Made by a program: the position numbers and the translations under genes. 64,000 nt of DNA. Source: Micrococcales bacterium 31B. Lineage in GTDB: Bacteria; Actinomycetota; Actinomycetes; Actinomycetales; Dermabacteraceae. The notes under the pieces are model-generated. The model ran no database searches. It was given only the letters and a program-made list of their open reading frames with translations, and was not told the DNA's origin. The stretch lies in assembly GCA_022803075.1 (NCBI GenBank), contig JAFFTF010000001.1, forward strand, positions 489,573 through 553,572, given 5' to 3'. Positions 45,799-54,781 of the stretch are shown one piece after another; within the stretch, counting starts at the first letter, position 1, and each line of letters opens with the position of its first letter.

Positions 45799-46037
45799 AA
45801 TGTGTCTCCTTGAGTCACGGGCGCCCCTCACGGACGCCCTTGGGACGGCAGCGGCGACAAGCGCCGTGCGCACATGAAGTCTATGGTGGCGAGCTTGGAG
45901 GCGCCCGCCGGAAGGCCACAGTTGACTCTACCTATTCCAAGGCATTGCCTTTGGTTTGCAAAAAATAACTGATTGTCGCAGCATGCGATACTTTAAGTCA
46001 CTGAAGTGTGCATCTGCTTCACTAATAGTAGGAATTC

Positions 46038-47042
46038 ATGAATCTTACTTTGCATAATTTGACGCCCGTCTCGCAGTGCCCAGAGCACCGGCCGCTACTC
46101 GCCATCGTGGGACCCACCGCGTCCGGAAAAAGCGATCTCGCGATCGAAGTCGCGCTCGCCGTCGACGGAGAAGTCATCAACGCCGACGCCATGCAGTTCT
46201 ATCGAGGCATGACCATCGGCACCGCCCGAGTGAGCGAGGCTGAGACGCGAGGCGTCCCTCACCACCTGCTCGCGCACCTGGACCTCGGCGAAGAGGCCAG
46301 CGTCGCGGCCTATCAGGCCGCCGCGCGCCACGTTGCTAACGAGATTCGCGCGCGCGGACACCTGCCGATTCTCGTGGGCGGCTCCGGCCTCTATGTGCGC
46401 GCCGTCACCGATGCAATGAACTTTCCCGGCACCGACGCCAAGGTGCGCGCCACCCTCGAAGCGGAGGCCGAACGCATCGGCGTGCAACCACTCTTTCGCC
46501 GACTCGCAGAGGCCGACCCCGCCGCGGCGGCAGCCATCGAACCCCGCAACGTGCGGCGCGTGATCAGGGCACTGGAGGTCATCGAGATTACGGGGCAGCC
46601 CTTCAGCGCAAACCTGCCCACCTACACATACTTCAGCGAACCGACCCTGCAAATCGGACTCACCGCCAGCAGGCCTACCCTCGACCGCCGCATTCACGAG
46701 CGCGTGCAAACCATGCTGGAGCGCGGGCTGGTCGATGAGGTGCGAGGCCTCGACGCACTCGGACTCCGCAACGGCGTCACGGCCTCGCGCGCCATCGGTT
46801 ACCAGCAAGTACTTCGTCATCTCGACGGTGACCTCACCCTCGACGCCGCCGCGGCCGAGATCGTGCAGACCACACAGCGCCTTGTGCGCAAACAAGAGAC
46901 CTGGTTCAAACGCGACCCGCGCATCACCTGGCTCGACCTCGAAACCCCGGCAGATCGCGACCACGTCCTGCGCACCACGCTCGAGGCCGTCCAACGCAAC
47001 CTGTCGCTGCCAGACCCCCCACCCGCGCGTCCCGTAGAGTAG
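46038..47042 (+). CDS. miaA: tRNA dimethylallyltransferase
   Basis: MiaA transfers dimethylallyl from DMAPP to A37 of tRNAs that read UNN codons, giving the substrate for MiaB. The 334-residue protein has the P-loop GPTASGKS at residues 25-32, INADAMQFYRGMTIGTA, PHHLLAHLD, LVGGSGLYVRAV and the RNVRRVIRALEV region. The next gene, dapF, starts directly after the stop. The 239-bp upstream region holds CCAAGGC/GCCTTTGG, an inverted repeat with a one-base bulge at 45939-45956. Confidence 0.95.
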   Translation: MNLTLHNLTPVSQCPEHRPLLAIVGPTASGKSDLAIEVALAVDGEVINADAMQFYRGMTIGTARVSEAETRGVPHHLLAHLDLGEEASVAAYQAAARHVANEIRARGHLPILVGGSGLYVRAVTDAMNFPGTDAKVRATLEAEAERIGVQPLFRRLAEADPAAAAAIEPRNVRRVIRALEVIEITGQPFSANLPTYTYFSEPTLQIGLTASRPTLDRRIHERVQTMLERGLVDEVRGLDALGLRNGVTASRAIGYQQVLRHLDGDLTLDAAAAEIVQTTQRLVRKQETWFKRDPRITWLDLETPADRDHVLRTTLEAVQRNLSLPDPPPARPVE

Positions 47043-47963
47043 ATGACCATGAGCAGTAAGCGCACCTCTTTGCAGGTCATCAAGGGTCACGGCACGCGCA
47101 ATGACTTCGTCCTCGTGCCGGACACGGGCACCCAAAAGGTGGGGCCCCTCACGCCGGCGCTGGTGCGCGCCCTGGCCGACCGGCGCGCCGGCATCGGCGG
47201 CGACGGAGTCGTGCGAGTGGTGCGCAGCGAGGTCGCCATCGCAGACGGCAGCATCGAGCCGCTCGCCGGCGAACCAGGAGTGCCCGAATGGTTCATGGAC
47301 TATTGGAACGCGGACGGCACCACGAGCGAGATGTGCGGCAATGCCGTGCGCGTCTTCGCCCGCTACCTGCTGCACATGGGCCTCGCGACGGCCCCCTTCG
47401 AACTCTTGACCCGCGGCGGCATCAAAACCGCCGCCGTCACCGAGAACGGCGACATTGAAGTGGGCATGGGAGCCTTTCGGCTCAGCCCCATCGAGCCCGA
47501 GGTGGTCAAGGCCCCGGGGCTGATCGGTGACTCCGGCGGCCGCCCGGCGGTCAGCGTCGACATGAGCAACCCGCACACCGTGGCCCTCGTCGACCCCCAA
47601 CAAGACCTGGCCGATCTTGACCTCACGCGCCAGCCCGAGGTGCTCCCGGTGCCGGTCGGGGGCACGAACATCGAGTTCGTGAAGATCGGGGCCGTGACCG
47701 GGGGGCGTGGCGAACTTGACATGCGCGTGCACGAGCGTGGAGTCGGCGAGACCGAGGCCTGTGGCACGGGTGCTTGCGCCTCGGCGGTCGCGGCCTATCT
47801 GCACGTCGGCGACGGAGCCCCGGCCACGTGGCTCGTCCGCATGCCCGGCGGCCCCGTCACCATCACGATCGACGCAGACGGCTACACCCGCCTCGCGGGG
47901 TCGGCGGAGCTCGTGGGCGAGATCAGTCTCGGCTCCGGCTGGTTAGCGGCCCGCGGCCTCTAA
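47043..47963 (+). CDS. dapF: Diaminopimelate epimerase
   Basis: DapF converts LL-diaminopimelate to the meso form used in peptidoglycan and lysine synthesis. The 306-residue protein shows both catalytic cysteines, C98 in MCGNAVR and C240 in ACGTGAC, in the usual symmetrical two-domain fold. The ATG at 47043 is contiguous with the miaA stop; a second ATG two codons later is possible. It completes the set dapA, dapB, dapF in this window. Confidence 0.95.
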   Translation: MTMSSKRTSLQVIKGHGTRNDFVLVPDTGTQKVGPLTPALVRALADRRAGIGGDGVVRVVRSEVAIADGSIEPLAGEPGVPEWFMDYWNADGTTSEMCGNAVRVFARYLLHMGLATAPFELLTRGGIKTAAVTENGDIEVGMGAFRLSPIEPEVVKAPGLIGDSGGRPAVSVDMSNPHTVALVDPQQDLADLDLTRQPEVLPVPVGGTNIEFVKIGAVTGGRGELDMRVHERGVGETEACGTGACASAVAAYLHVGDGAPATWLVRMPGGPVTITIDADGYTRLAGSAELVGEISLGSGWLAARGL

Positions 47964-48041
47964 ACCTCTGCCAACCCGTGCGGGCCGACGGAGCGTCCGT
48001 GCGGGCACGGACCGGGGAGAATCAACCGGAGGTGGGGCGCC

Positions 48042-48653
48042 TCAGGGGGCTGCCTGCGTCCGCAAAATGCGGTAACCCTTGGAAGAACTCAGCCGCGTGG
48101 TAGGTAACCCCAATTCGCGCGCGATCCACGCCTGGAGTGAATCCGCGCCGAGATTCTTCTGCACCACGAGGTCGGCGTGACCACCAGGTTGCATACGCGG
48201 CAGCCAGGTCGACAGCATGTCGTGCAGCACGGCCTTGCCCACGCGGATGGGCGGATTCGACCAGATCGCCGCAAAACTCACCTGGGCAGGCACGTCGCCA
48301 GGAGTGCAGGCGATGACGTTTTCGAGACTCAATCTCTTCGCGTTCTCGGCACAGACCTCCAGCGCGAGGGGGTTCACGTCGATGGCGTAGACGGTGGCCC
48401 CGGGGCGCAAGAGCGCGAGGGTCAGGGCGATCGGCCCCCACCCGCAGCCGGCGTCGAGCAGGGCCCCTGCCGCGGGCACCGCATTCAGGGAGGCCTCGTG
48501 GCGGAGCAGTATCGCGGTGCCCTTGTCGATCTGCTGGGGGGAGAACATGTTGCTCGCGGTGGCGACCTCCACGGTGCGGCCAGCCAGGCTGACCGAGAGC
48601 GTGCGGCGCGTCGCATCAGCGCTGGGGTCGGGGGAGAAATAGTGGCTCGTCAC
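48042..48653 (-). CDS. RsmC-like class I methyltransferase
   Basis: A 203-residue SAM-dependent methyltransferase of the small-domain type. The SAM site LLDAGCGWGPIALTLA (residues about 66-81) and the catalytic N133-P-P-I136 motif, typical of guanine N2 methyltransferases, are present; VVQKNLGADSLQAWI is a late family segment. It corresponds to the catalytic half of 16S rRNA G1207 methyltransferase RsmC; many actinobacteria have such single-domain proteins in front of hflX. GTG at 48653 is taken because the family start (TSHYFSPDP) follows it; the longer frame upstream has no support. Confidence 0.85.
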   Translation of the reverse strand: MTSHYFSPDPSADATRRTLSVSLAGRTVEVATASNMFSPQQIDKGTAILLRHEASLNAVPAAGALLDAGCGWGPIALTLALLRPGATVYAIDVNPLALEVCAENAKRLSLENVIACTPGDVPAQVSFAAIWSNPPIRVGKAVLHDMLSTWLPRMQPGGHADLVVQKNLGADSLQAWIARELGLPTTRLSSSKGYRILRTQAAP

Positions 48654-48876
48654 GTCTACCAGGGTACGCGCCGACGCGGGACGATTCGTCGGGCATTCAC
48701 CGTCCGCGCGCCGCGAATTGGAGCCACTCAGGCGACTCGTCGTGGGTTCCGCCGGGAGAATATTCGTTAGGCGATTACCTCGTCCCGTGCCACAGTAGAG
48801 GTACGGTCGCGCGATCCCAGAGATACCGCTCGCGGCCACTCCGCACCCCCTTCGCCCTAAAGGAGCGTCCACTATC

Positions 48877-50421
48877 TTGACCCGCCAACACCATCACACC
48901 GAACAGAACGCTGCCGACTCGAGTTCCGATGCCCGAGTTACGCACGGTGCGGGCGCGGCGGGTAACAGCGACGACGTGATCGATCGCATCCTGGCCCGCG
49001 CTGCAGCGGCCATCACCGTCGATTCCAGCGCCGAGCACTCCGCGTTCGACGGCGACCAATTCGACTTAGAAGATCGCCACGCACTGCGCCGTGTCGCGGG
49101 TCTCTCGACCGAACTAGAAGATGTTACCGAGGTTGAATACCGTCAGCTTCGACTCGAAAAGGTGGTGCTGGCGGGCTTGTATAGCGGTCAGCGCACCGGA
49201 GACGCGGAAAACTCGCTCCGCGAGCTGGCCGCCCTTGCTGAGACCGCTGGCTCCGAAGTGCTCGACGGCCTCCTACAGCGCCGCACCTTTCCCGACCCGG
49301 GCACCTACCTGGGGTCGGGCAAGGCCGCCGAGCTTGCGACCGTGGTTGCCTCGGTGGGGGCCGACACTGTAATTGTCGACGGCGAACTCGCCGCGAGCCA
49401 ACGTCGAGCCCTCGAAGACATCGTCAAGGTTAAGGTGATTGACCGCACCGCGCTGATTCTCGATATCTTTGCCCAGCATGCGAAGAGCCGCGAGGGCAAG
49501 GCGCAGGTTGAACTTGCCCAGCTCGAATACTTGCTGCCGCGGCTGCGCGGCTGGGGCGAAAGCATGTCCCGGCAGGCAGGCGGACGCGTCGCGGGTGGCG
49601 CTGGCATCGGCTCCCGCGGTCCCGGCGAAACCAAGATTGAATTGGACCGCCGTCGCATTCGCCATCGCATGGCCAAGTTGCGCCGCGAGATCAAGGCCAT
49701 GGCACCCGCTCGCGCGGCAAACCGGTCGGCGCGGCGAAAGAGCGAGATTCCTTCCGTGGCCATCGCGGGATACACCAATGCGGGCAAGTCTTCGATCCTC
49801 AATCGCGTCACTGGCGCGGGCGTGCTCGTGCAGAACGCACTGTTTGCAACTCTCGACCCCACGGTGCGCCGAGCACGCACCCCCGAGGGCCGCGACTTTA
49901 CTATCACCGACACGGTCGGCTTCGTGCGCTCCCTGCCGCACGAACTGGTCGAGGCCTTTCGATCCACGCTGGAAGAGGTCGCCGACGCCGACCTGCTACT
50001 GCACATAGTGGACGGTTCACACCCCGACCCGGAAAGTCAGATAAAAGCGGTACGCGAGGTGATCTCTGAGATTGAGGCCCTGCAGGCACCCGAGTTGATC
50101 GTCATCAATAAGGCCGACATCGCCGACCCCGACACGATTGCTCGCCTGCGCGCAGCCGAGCCAGAGACGATCGTGGTCTCGGCCCGCACGGGAGACGGGG
50201 TCGATGACCTGATGCAGCGCATCGCGGACCTCCTCGTGTTCCCCGACGTCGAGGTCAGCTATCTGATTCCCTATCAGCGCGGCGACCTCGTGCATAAGGT
50301 GCATGATCGCGGCCTGGTGCTGGAGGAGCGGCATGAAGCGGATGGCACGCTCATGCATGCCCGTGTGAGCGACGCACTAGCTGCCGAACTCGCGGCAGCC
50401 TGCACTTCAGTGATGAACTAG
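48877..50421 (+). CDS. hflX: GTPase HflX
   Basis: HflX is a ribosome-splitting and recycling GTPase induced by stress. The 514-residue protein has the N-terminal HflX domain (GTYLGSGKAAEL, DGELAASQRRALEDIV), the Gly-rich GGAGIGSRGPGETKIE linker, and a G domain: G1 GYTNAGKSS near residue 298, G3 DTVGFVRSLPH, G4 NKAD. No ATG or GTG fits; a TTG at 48877 is used, with AAAGGAG 11 bases upstream. dinG follows 4 bases after the stop and is probably translationally coupled. Confidence 0.93.
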   Translation: MTRQHHHTEQNAADSSSDARVTHGAGAAGNSDDVIDRILARAAAAITVDSSAEHSAFDGDQFDLEDRHALRRVAGLSTELEDVTEVEYRQLRLEKVVLAGLYSGQRTGDAENSLRELAALAETAGSEVLDGLLQRRTFPDPGTYLGSGKAAELATVVASVGADTVIVDGELAASQRRALEDIVKVKVIDRTALILDIFAQHAKSREGKAQVELAQLEYLLPRLRGWGESMSRQAGGRVAGGAGIGSRGPGETKIELDRRRIRHRMAKLRREIKAMAPARAANRSARRKSEIPSVAIAGYTNAGKSSILNRVTGAGVLVQNALFATLDPTVRRARTPEGRDFTITDTVGFVRSLPHELVEAFRSTLEEVADADLLLHIVDGSHPDPESQIKAVREVISEIEALQAPELIVINKADIADPDTIARLRAAEPETIVVSARTGDGVDDLMQRIADLLVFPDVEVSYLIPYQRGDLVHKVHDRGLVLEERHEADGTLMHARVSDALAAELAAACTSVMN

Positions 50422-50425
50422 AGGA

Positions 50426-52504
50426 ATGACATCAGGCAGCACAGGGCCCCTGTCCGACACGACGACGGGCACTTCGCGCGCAGGATCGGATCCTTTCTCA
50501 GAACCCACCGCGATCGCGGCACTGCTCGACGCGGCCGTAGCGGCCATAGGCGGTCACAGCCGTGAGGGTCAGGTAAAGATGGCTCGCGAGGTGATGGATG
50601 CGATCGAGCAACAGCGTCACCTGCTCGTACAGGCGGGCACGGGCACGGGTAAATCACTCGCGTACCTCGTGCCCGCGTTGCTGCATGCTGTGCTCTCCGA
50701 TACGACGGTCGTGGTGAGCACCGCGACGGTAGCGCTACAGGCGCAAATTGTCGATCGTGACCTTCCGCGCATTGTGGACGCCATAGCGCCCATGTTGCCG
50801 CGACGTCCCACGTATTCCCTGCTCAAGGGTCGAGCCAACTATGTGTGCCTGCACAAGCTCGAGGGTGGGTATCCCGAGGACGAGCCCGAAGGCACCCTAT
50901 TTCAGGTACGCGCCCCGCAAAGCGAGAGCGAGAACCTCGGCCAGCAGGTGGTGCGATTGCGTGAGTGGGCCCAGCGCACCGAGACCGGTGATCGTGACCA
51001 CCTCGATGAGGGCGTGGCTGACCGAGCCTGGCGTCAGGTGTCGGTCTCCGCGACAGCCTGCCTTGGCCAAAAGTGCCCCCTCAAAGACGAATGCTTCTCG
51101 GAGGCCGCTCGTAATCGAGTTCATGAGGTAGATCTCGTGATCACCAATCACGCCGTGCTGGCGATCGACATTTACGGGGACCGCACACTGCTGCCCGACC
51201 ACGACGTGGTCGTGGTCGACGAGGCCCACGAACTGCAGGCGCGCGTGACATCAGCCGTGACTCGCGACATTTCGGGCATGGCGGGCCGCAGCGCCTGCAC
51301 GCAGGTCCGAAGAGCGGGGGTGACCCCCGCGGACCTCGAGAGCGCCACCGACGGTCTCGATGCCGTCCTGCGCGGGGAGGCACTGGGCCGCGTCGAAGGG
51401 GAGATCAGCGAAGAACTTTCCGGCGCGCTCGACGTCATGCTAAGCGCCGCGAACTCTCTCGCGGCTGAACTGGGCACGCTTACTCCCAGCCCCGACCAGG
51501 CGGGTGCCGTGCAAACCGCTAAGTCAGCCGCGTCCGCCCTGGCTGACACGTGCGAGAGAATCCTCGGCGGTGACCCCAACGACGTTGTGTGGGTGTCGTC
51601 GTGGTCTGATGACGATACCCGTCGCACCTTGCACGTAGCGCCGATGAGCGTCGCTTTGGCGGTGCGGGATGGGTTGTTTTCGAGGCGCACCACCGTCTTG
51701 ACCTCCGCCACGTTGACTCTGGGTGGTGCCTTCGATGCCGTAGCGATGTCGGTCGGGCTGCAAGGCGCGGGCCGAGTGGAACCCGGGGTGGCGCGACGAG
51801 CCCAGGACCCCGCGCTTGCCTGGTCCGCCGTAGACGTCGGGTCGCCCTTCGACTACCCCAAGCAGGGCATTCTTTATGTCGCGCGCAGCGTGCCCGCTCC
51901 GGGACGCGACGGCACAGATGCCGCCATGCTCGTTGAATTGCAGCGGCTCATGGAATCGGCCGGAGGTGGCACTCTCGGTCTCTTTTCGTCGATGCGGGGT
52001 GCCCGTGCCGCAGCGGAATACATGCGCGCCAACACCGATTTCACGGTGCTGTGTCAGGGCGAAGACGGCTTGAATGCCCTGGTGCGGGCCTTCACGGAGG
52101 ACCCCCACGCGTGCCTCTTCGGCACCCTCTCTTTGTGGCAGGGCATCGACGTGCCGGGTCTTTCCTGCCGCCTCGTGGTGATCGACCGCATTCCTTTTCC
52201 GCGACCCGATGACCCCATCATCTCGGCCCGCTCCCAGGCTGTCTCGGAGTCGGGAGGGAACGCGTTCATGCGGGTATCCGCCCCGCACGCGGCGCTCTTG
52301 ATGGCGCAGGGCGCGGGACGTCTGATTCGCAGTCATGCCGACCGCGGAGTCGTCGCCGTTTTGGATTCGAGGCTCGCTACGAAGCAGTACGGGGCGTTCT
52401 TTAAGCGTTCGCTGCCGCCGCTGTGGTACACGGAATCGAGCGACATCGTGCAGGGTTCATTGCAAAGATTGGCCGCGTTGGCCGACGCGCCCACCGAGTC
52501 CTAA
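50426..52504 (+). CDS. dinG: DinG-family ATP-dependent DNA helicase
   Basis: A 692-residue XPD/DinG-like helicase. Walker A AGTGTGKS is at residues 70-77, the DEAH box (VVVDEAHE) near 265, and four cysteines that fit an iron-sulfur cluster are at about 140 (NYVCLHK) and 210-223 (CLGQKCPLKDEC). Motifs V and VI are GTLSLWQGIDVPG and QGAGRLIRS. The ATG follows the hflX stop with GAGGA directly adjacent, so coupling is likely. It converges on lexA. No LexA box is visible in front of it, although dinG is an SOS gene in enterobacteria. Confidence 0.92.
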   Translation: MTSGSTGPLSDTTTGTSRAGSDPFSEPTAIAALLDAAVAAIGGHSREGQVKMAREVMDAIEQQRHLLVQAGTGTGKSLAYLVPALLHAVLSDTTVVVSTATVALQAQIVDRDLPRIVDAIAPMLPRRPTYSLLKGRANYVCLHKLEGGYPEDEPEGTLFQVRAPQSESENLGQQVVRLREWAQRTETGDRDHLDEGVADRAWRQVSVSATACLGQKCPLKDECFSEAARNRVHEVDLVITNHAVLAIDIYGDRTLLPDHDVVVVDEAHELQARVTSAVTRDISGMAGRSACTQVRRAGVTPADLESATDGLDAVLRGEALGRVEGEISEELSGALDVMLSAANSLAAELGTLTPSPDQAGAVQTAKSAASALADTCERILGGDPNDVVWVSSWSDDDTRRTLHVAPMSVALAVRDGLFSRRTTVLTSATLTLGGAFDAVAMSVGLQGAGRVEPGVARRAQDPALAWSAVDVGSPFDYPKQGILYVARSVPAPGRDGTDAAMLVELQRLMESAGGGTLGLFSSMRGARAAAEYMRANTDFTVLCQGEDGLNALVRAFTEDPHACLFGTLSLWQGIDVPGLSCRLVVIDRIPFPRPDDPIISARSQAVSESGGNAFMRVSAPHAALLMAQGAGRLIRSHADRGVVAVLDSRLATKQYGAFFKRSLPPLWYTESSDIVQGSLQRLAALADAPTES

Positions 52505-52533
52505 CGTGATGCGTAGCGTGCGCGACGGGCGAC

Positions 52534-53436
52534 TTAGAGGCTCCTGAGCACCGAAACGACGCGGCCCATGACGACCGCATCATCGCCGAGTATCGGCGCG
52601 TACTTCGGGTTATGCGGCATGAGCCACACGTGGCCGTCGCTGCGCTTCAGGGTCTTGACCGTCGCTTCTCCGTCGATCATGGCGGCAACGATGTCGCCCT
52701 GTTCGGCCACCGGCTGCTGCCGCACCACCACCCAGTCGCCGTCGCAGATGGCCGCGTCGATCATGGAGTCGCCCACGACCTGCAACATGAAAAGTTCTCC
52801 GTCGCCGACCAGTTGGCGCGGCAGAGGGAACACATCTTCGACTGCCTGCTCGGCGAGGATAGGCCCGCCCGCGGCGATTCGGCCCACGAGAGGCACGTAA
52901 CTCGGGGCCATCACCCCACCGCCGGGTTGGGCGCTGCGCTCCCAGGCGTCGCCGACGGTCGCGACCCGTTCCGTGTGCGGGTGAGCCGGGGCCAACTCGG
53001 CTTCTGCCAGGCCCGCAGGAGTGGCCGTCCCCGGGCCTTCGTCGGGCAACACAACCTCGATCGCACGCGGCAGGTTGGGGTCGCGGCGCAGGTACCCCTT
53101 GCGCTCCAGGTTAATGAGTTGGTGCGACACGCTCGACGGCGAACTGAGGCCGACGGCCTGCGCTATCTCTCGCACGCTGGGCGGGTAGCCGCGAGACTGT
53201 ACCGCCTCGCGAATGGTCTCCAGGATCTTGCGCTGACGTGCGGTGAGGCCACCGCTGGGGGCATCCGCCGTCGCGCTGGAGGGGCTTGCCACCACGGGGT
53301 GGGGGCGTTCGGGGCTGGTTCGGGACGCTCCGGTGGCTGAGGTGGCTGGGGTGCCTGTGGCCCGGCCGCGGGCGGGGAGACGCACCACATTGTGGGCGGA
53401 CGCCTGCCCTGAGGGGATTTCGGGGGAGTGCGGCAT
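52534..53436 (-). CDS. lexA: SOS repressor LexA
   Basis: LexA represses DNA damage genes and cleaves itself when RecA filaments form. The 300-residue protein has a winged helix at about 64-128 ([25 protein letters not shown]), the cleavage site A189-G190, catalytic S224 and K261; the spacings 190-224 and 224-261 equal those of Escherichia coli LexA. It is longer than usual by a 60-residue Ala/Pro/Ser/Thr N-terminal extension and a Pro/Ala-rich hinge. The ATG at 53436 has AAGGAG 5 bases upstream; the frame is open further, but its promoter lies there. Autoregulated through the box at 53634. Confidence 0.95.
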   Translation of the reverse strand: MPHSPEIPSGQASAHNVVRLPARGRATGTPATSATGASRTSPERPHPVVASPSSATADAPSGGLTARQRKILETIREAVQSRGYPPSVREIAQAVGLSSPSSVSHQLINLERKGYLRRDPNLPRAIEVVLPDEGPGTATPAGLAEAELAPAHPHTERVATVGDAWERSAQPGGGVMAPSYVPLVGRIAAGGPILAEQAVEDVFPLPRQLVGDGELFMLQVVGDSMIDAAICDGDWVVVRQQPVAEQGDIVAAMIDGEATVKTLKRSDGHVWLMPHNPKYAPILGDDAVVMGRVVSVLRSL

Positions 53437-53534
53437 GGGGGCTCCTTGTGCGTTGGCTTGCGCCCAGATTGCTTCTCGGGCTTGAACGTGGGATTGCGAT
53501 TCGCGGCCCGAAGGTGTCGTACGGACCGCGGTGC

Positions 53535-53580
53535 GCGTTCGAAAAAGTCCGCGTTCAAAAAGTGCGCGTTCAAAAACCTG
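53535..53580 (-). repeat. Three-copy tandem repeat in the lexA leader
   Basis: On the minus strand three units of 15-16 bp, CTTTTTGAACGCG with small changes, lie head to tail between the lexA promoter and start codon. One unit contains CGAAC, a half LexA site. They fall in the 5' untranslated region of about 165 nt. Confidence 0.85.
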
Positions 53581-53608
53581 TGAGAGGCAGGTTTGGCTGG
53601 TGAGTAAC

Positions 53609-53637
53609 AACTTACCGCGTCGACCAGTCGTTTCCAA
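53609..53637 (-). promoter_or_regulatory. Predicted promoter of lexA
   Basis: On the minus strand TTGGAA (53632-53637) and TAAGTT (53609-53614) are 17 bp apart. The -35 element overlaps the LexA-like box at 53634-53649, as expected for autorepression. Confidence 0.6.
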
Positions 53638-53649
53638 ACATGTGTTCGA
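53634..53649. promoter_or_regulatory. LexA box of lexA
   Basis: CCAAACATGTGTTCGA has a perfect right half (GTTCGA) and a 4 of 6 left half of the consensus TCGAACN4GTTCGA. A weaker box over the -35 of lexA itself fits a repressor that must be relieved early. Confidence 0.6.
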
Positions 53650-53656
53650 TTGCGTC

Positions 53657-53686
53657 TCGACAGCGTGTCGCGCGGTCTGCTATAAA
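53657..53686 (+). promoter_or_regulatory. Predicted promoter of the LysM gene
   Basis: TCGACA (53657-53662) and TATAAA (53681-53686), 18 bp apart, would start transcription near 53692, 11 bases before the LexA box. Confidence 0.55.
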
Positions 53687-53702
53687 TCGTACATACGTTC
53701 TA

Positions 53703-53718
53703 TCGAACAGGAGTTCGA
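53703..53718. promoter_or_regulatory. Perfect LexA box of the LysM gene
   Basis: TCGAACAGGAGTTCGA is a perfect match to the actinobacterial SOS consensus. It ends 2 bases before the start codon, and its centre AGGAG is the ribosome binding site, so operator and Shine-Dalgarno are one sequence. Confidence 0.93.
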
Positions 53719-53720
53719 AA

Positions 53721-54203
53721 ATGTCTCTGAACATCGCCCTCGCACCGCGTGGCACCAGCTCGCAGCCCGTGCTGACCGCCGCGACGCAGACTGCCGCGTC
53801 AGCACTGACTGGCACCACCGCGCGTCCCCGCCTCCGCCTTACGCGCCGAGGCCGCGCCGTCCGTAACGCCTTCTGTGTCGCCCTCGGCGCGACCGCAGCG
53901 ATCGTGGCGGCCAACGCCTTTGCTGGCGAGAACGACGTCGCCGGCCAGGTAGTCGCACAATCGGCCGTGCAGGCCGCATCGACCCTGAACGCCGCCGCCG
54001 CGGGCGGCACCGCAGCTTCGCTGGGCCTGCCCCAGGCATACACCATCGTCGAACACGGCGAGTCGTTGTGGAGCATCGCTGCCGAGCGCACTGCGCCGGG
54101 CGGAGACGTGCGGGTGCAAATGAGTGTCATTCGCTCGGCGAACGACATTCAGGGCGACTACGTCTACGCGGGGCAGGTGCTCTTGCTGCCCGCTGTCCGG
54201 TAG
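53721..54203 (+). CDS. LysM-domain SOS cell division suppressor (YneA/Rv2719c type)
   Basis: A 160-residue protein with one transmembrane helix (residues about 49-69) and a C-terminal LysM domain (about 106-157, YTIVEHGESLWSIAAE ... VYAGQVLLLP) that should bind peptidoglycan outside the membrane. Genes of this kind, divergent from lexA, block division during DNA damage in Bacillus (YneA), Corynebacterium (DivS) and Mycobacterium (Rv2719c). The perfect LexA box that covers its ribosome binding site strongly supports that role. The ATG at 53721 is fixed by that site. nrdR follows downstream. Confidence 0.88.
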   Translation: MSLNIALAPRGTSSQPVLTAATQTAASALTGTTARPRLRLTRRGRAVRNAFCVALGATAAIVAANAFAGENDVAGQVVAQSAVQAASTLNAAAAGGTAASLGLPQAYTIVEHGESLWSIAAERTAPGGDVRVQMSVIRSANDIQGDYVYAGQVLLLPAVR

Positions 54204-54268
54204 ACGCGCGAGAGCGCGGGTGAGGAGCAGTAAACTTGCTGAACCGTCACCCACTCACCGGAGCGCAC

Positions 54269-54733
54269 ATGCACTGCCCTTATTGCCGTCACACTGACTC
54301 CCGCGTCGTCGACACACGCGCCGCCGACGACGGAGGTTCGATCCGCAGACGCCGTCAGTGTTCGAAATGCAATTCGCGCTTCACCACGGTCGAATCTACC
54401 TCGCTCAACGTCATCAAGCGCTCGGGTACGAGCGAGCCGTTCTCTCGCGCGAAGGTCATTAGTGGCGTGCGCAAGGCCTGCCACGGCAGACCGGTAACTG
54501 AAGACGACCTCGCCCAACTCGCCCAACTTGTCGAAGAAAACATTCGGCTGAGCGGTAGCGCCGAAGTGGACGCTCACGACATCGGCCTAGCCATCCTCGC
54601 GCCGCTGCGCGAACTCGATGTGGTGGCGTACCTGCGGTTCGCGAGCGTGTACCAATCCTTTAACTCACTCGAGGACTTCGAGGCATCAATCGCTGAACTG
54701 AGGACACTCGCGTCCGAGCCACTCGAATCCTAG
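54269..54733 (+). CDS. nrdR: Transcriptional repressor NrdR
   Basis: NrdR senses ATP/dATP and represses ribonucleotide reductase genes by binding NrdR boxes. The 154-residue protein has the zinc ribbon C3, C6, C31, C34 (MHCPYC, CSKC), the RRRRQC linker and an ATP-cone at about 49-139. The ATG at 54269 corresponds to the invariant family start MHCPYC; the frame is open 11 codons upstream. It is next to lexA and the LysM gene in most actinobacteria. Confidence 0.96.
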   Translation: MHCPYCRHTDSRVVDTRAADDGGSIRRRRQCSKCNSRFTTVESTSLNVIKRSGTSEPFSRAKVISGVRKACHGRPVTEDDLAQLAQLVEENIRLSGSAEVDAHDIGLAILAPLRELDVVAYLRFASVYQSFNSLEDFEASIAELRTLASEPLES

Positions 54734-54781
54734 CCTGTACCATTCCAAGTGGGTCCAGAGCTAAGAACAGAGAGTGTGTAG

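Noticed and set aside
46095-47804. 569-codon open frame on the minus strand opposite miaA and dapF
   Set aside because: Antisense to two enzymes with intact catalytic residues.
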